Positions 5,306-5,943 of a DNA stretch of 5,943 nt are shown in pieces. Position numbers and translations under genes: made by a program. Under the pieces are notes generated by a model that saw only the letters and a list, made by a program, of their open reading frames with translations, made no database searches and was not told the DNA's origin. Numbering within the stretch: the stretch's first letter is position 1; every line of letters begins with the position of its first letter. Location of the stretch: NCBI GenBank assembly GCA_964478915.1, contig CAYZKG010000146.1, positions 1-5,943 on the forward strand. Direction: 5' to 3'. This DNA comes from CAYJUM01 sp964478915. GTDB lineage: Bacteria > Nitrospirota > Nitrospiria > Nitrospirales > Nitrospiraceae.

Positions 5306-5800
5306 TTATTTGGGGCGGCGGGACTGAAGGAGCTGCCGCACGAACTGCCGGAGTCGCTCCTTTTCCTCTTCCCTCAAGCGTAGGAACTGCAGGCCGATGG
5401 TTCTCTGACGGGTGGAGCGCACCACCGCGGCCTCCACCTTGACCGGGGCGGCCGGAGCGTTCTTGAGCTCCAGTTGGACCAGGGAGCCTTCAGGGACCTT
5501 CACGTCGCTCTCCACGGCGCATCCCGCCATCGACAGATCGATAGCCGTCCCCTCTCCCTGCGCCTGATCGCCTTTGAAGGCCAGCGGCAATTTCGTCTCG
5601 ATCCGCTCGTATTCCCGACGATCCACCTTCTGCTTGATGAAGCGTTTGCCCAGTTGGAGCGTCAGGAACCGGTGCAAGCACAACTGGCAGCGGAACGGGT
5701 ACACATAGATCACACTGATCAGCCGCTCGAAGATTCCCTGCCGGTGTGACCGCCTGACAAAATCTCTGCCGCAGTTCGGACAGGTCGGCTCAGCTGCCAT
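5306..5800 (-). CDS. Zinc-ribbon and PilZ-domain protein, predicted c-di-GMP receptor
   Basis: The protein has 164 residues from ATG 5800. The N-terminal part carries CPNC (7-10) and CQLC (38-41), a four-cysteine zinc ribbon, joined by an amphipathic stretch GIFERLISVIYVYPFR. A PilZ domain follows from about residue 60, with the cyclic-di-GMP-binding RxxxR (R62 and R66 in RREYER) and DLSMAG (D88-G93) motifs, ending in IGLQFL and a charged helix. The family binds c-di-GMP and controls motility, exopolysaccharide or enzyme partners; the output here is unknown. TGA of the upstream gene and ATG of this one share base 5800, so the pair is coupled; GGAG lies eight bases ahead of the ATG. A GTG three bases earlier (5803) is an alternative start. 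The gene converges on panC. Confidence 0.88.
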   Translation of the reverse strand: MAAEPTCPNCGRDFVRRSHRQGIFERLISVIYVYPFRCQLCLHRFLTLQLGKRFIKQKVDRREYERIETKLPLAFKGDQAQGEGTAIDLSMAGCAVESDVKVPEGSLVQLELKNAPAAPVKVEAAVVRSTRQRTIGLQFLRLREEEKERLRQFVRQLLQSRRPK

Positions 5801-5943
5801 CACGCGCGCTCCGAGCTCTCTCCGGCCTGCGAGCTGAGAATCGTCCGAAGATCAGCCGGAGAATAGGTGGAAGGCTTGACCCATTTGCCATCCGCCCGCT
5901 TGTACCCGCCCACCTTGGTCATGTTCGATCGGTGGACTTCCCG
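5800..5943 (-). CDS. C-terminal part of an unknown protein coupled to the PilZ gene
   Basis: The minus-strand frame enters at the right edge and ends at TGA (5802-5800), which overlaps the ATG of the PilZ gene by one base. The visible residues include MTKVGGYKRADGKWVKPS, followed by TYSPADLRTILSSQAGE and a charged end. If translation began at ATG 5922 the product would have only 40 residues, but the frame is open to the edge and no ribosome-binding site lies ahead of that ATG, so a longer protein is at least as likely. GGYKRADGKWVKPS resembles short basic motifs of small hypothetical proteins; I do not recognise a family. The overlap suggests one message for both genes. Confidence 0.55.
   Translation of the reverse strand, partial: REVHRSNMTKVGGYKRADGKWVKPSTYSPADLRTILSSQAGESSERA

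Noticed and set aside
5270..5307. AACGAT/ATCGTT inverted repeat spanning the convergent panC and PilZ stops as a shared terminator
   Set aside because: Only six pairs around a 26-base loop and no adequate T-tract; not convincing.
1..5943. Mobile element, CRISPR, toxin-antitoxin or defence system
   Set aside because: No transposase or integrase motifs, no regularly spaced repeats, and no toxin or nuclease signature; gene content is housekeeping.

Overview
The window looks like a piece of a GC-rich bacterial chromosome carrying ordinary housekeeping genes. The gene set (an LL-diaminopimelate aminotransferase-type enzyme, a zinc-ribbon/PilZ protein with a YPFRCQLC-type segment, a PmtA-like phospholipid methyltransferase, and short lineage-specific unknowns) suggests a member of the Nitrospirota, probably Nitrospira-like. 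That placement is an inference from protein style, not a search result. No mobile element, CRISPR array, rRNA or tRNA was found.

Layout, left to right. At the left edge is the last 47 codons of an M28-family zinc aminopeptidase (+). A small all-alpha unknown protein (259-591, +) follows and ends in a compact hairpin. A 261-base gap (592-852) holds a good sigma70-type promoter and a leader that can be folded into a closed, branched structure ahead of a SAM-dependent methyltransferase of the PmtA/UbiE type (853-1494, +). This gene converges on a 283-residue protein of unknown function on the minus strand (1639-2490), with 144 bases between the stops. The unknown gene diverges from an LL-diaminopimelate aminotransferase gene (dapL, 2605-3780, +) across a 114-base spacer that includes start-site palindromes and candidate promoters for both sides. 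After an 85-base spacer rich in mutually exclusive inverted repeats come folK (GTG start, 3866-4429, +) and panC (4429-5277, +), joined by a TGATG stop/start overlap. Convergent to panC, on the minus strand, lies a pair coupled in the same way: a truncated unknown gene entering from the right edge (5800-5943), then a zinc-ribbon plus PilZ protein (5306-5800).

How the genes fit together. dapL-folK-panC read as one biosynthetic block: DapL makes the lysine and peptidoglycan precursor LL-diaminopimelate, FolK makes the pterin pyrophosphate for folate, and PanC makes pantothenate for coenzyme A. The methyltransferase probably makes phosphatidylcholine from phosphatidylethanolamine. The PilZ protein is a predicted cyclic-di-GMP receptor. 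I see no new defence or mobile system. The items most worth checking are the structured leader before the methyltransferase, the unknown 283-residue protein with its possibly leaderless start, the inverted-repeat spacer before folK, and the zinc-ribbon/PilZ protein with its coupled small upstream gene.
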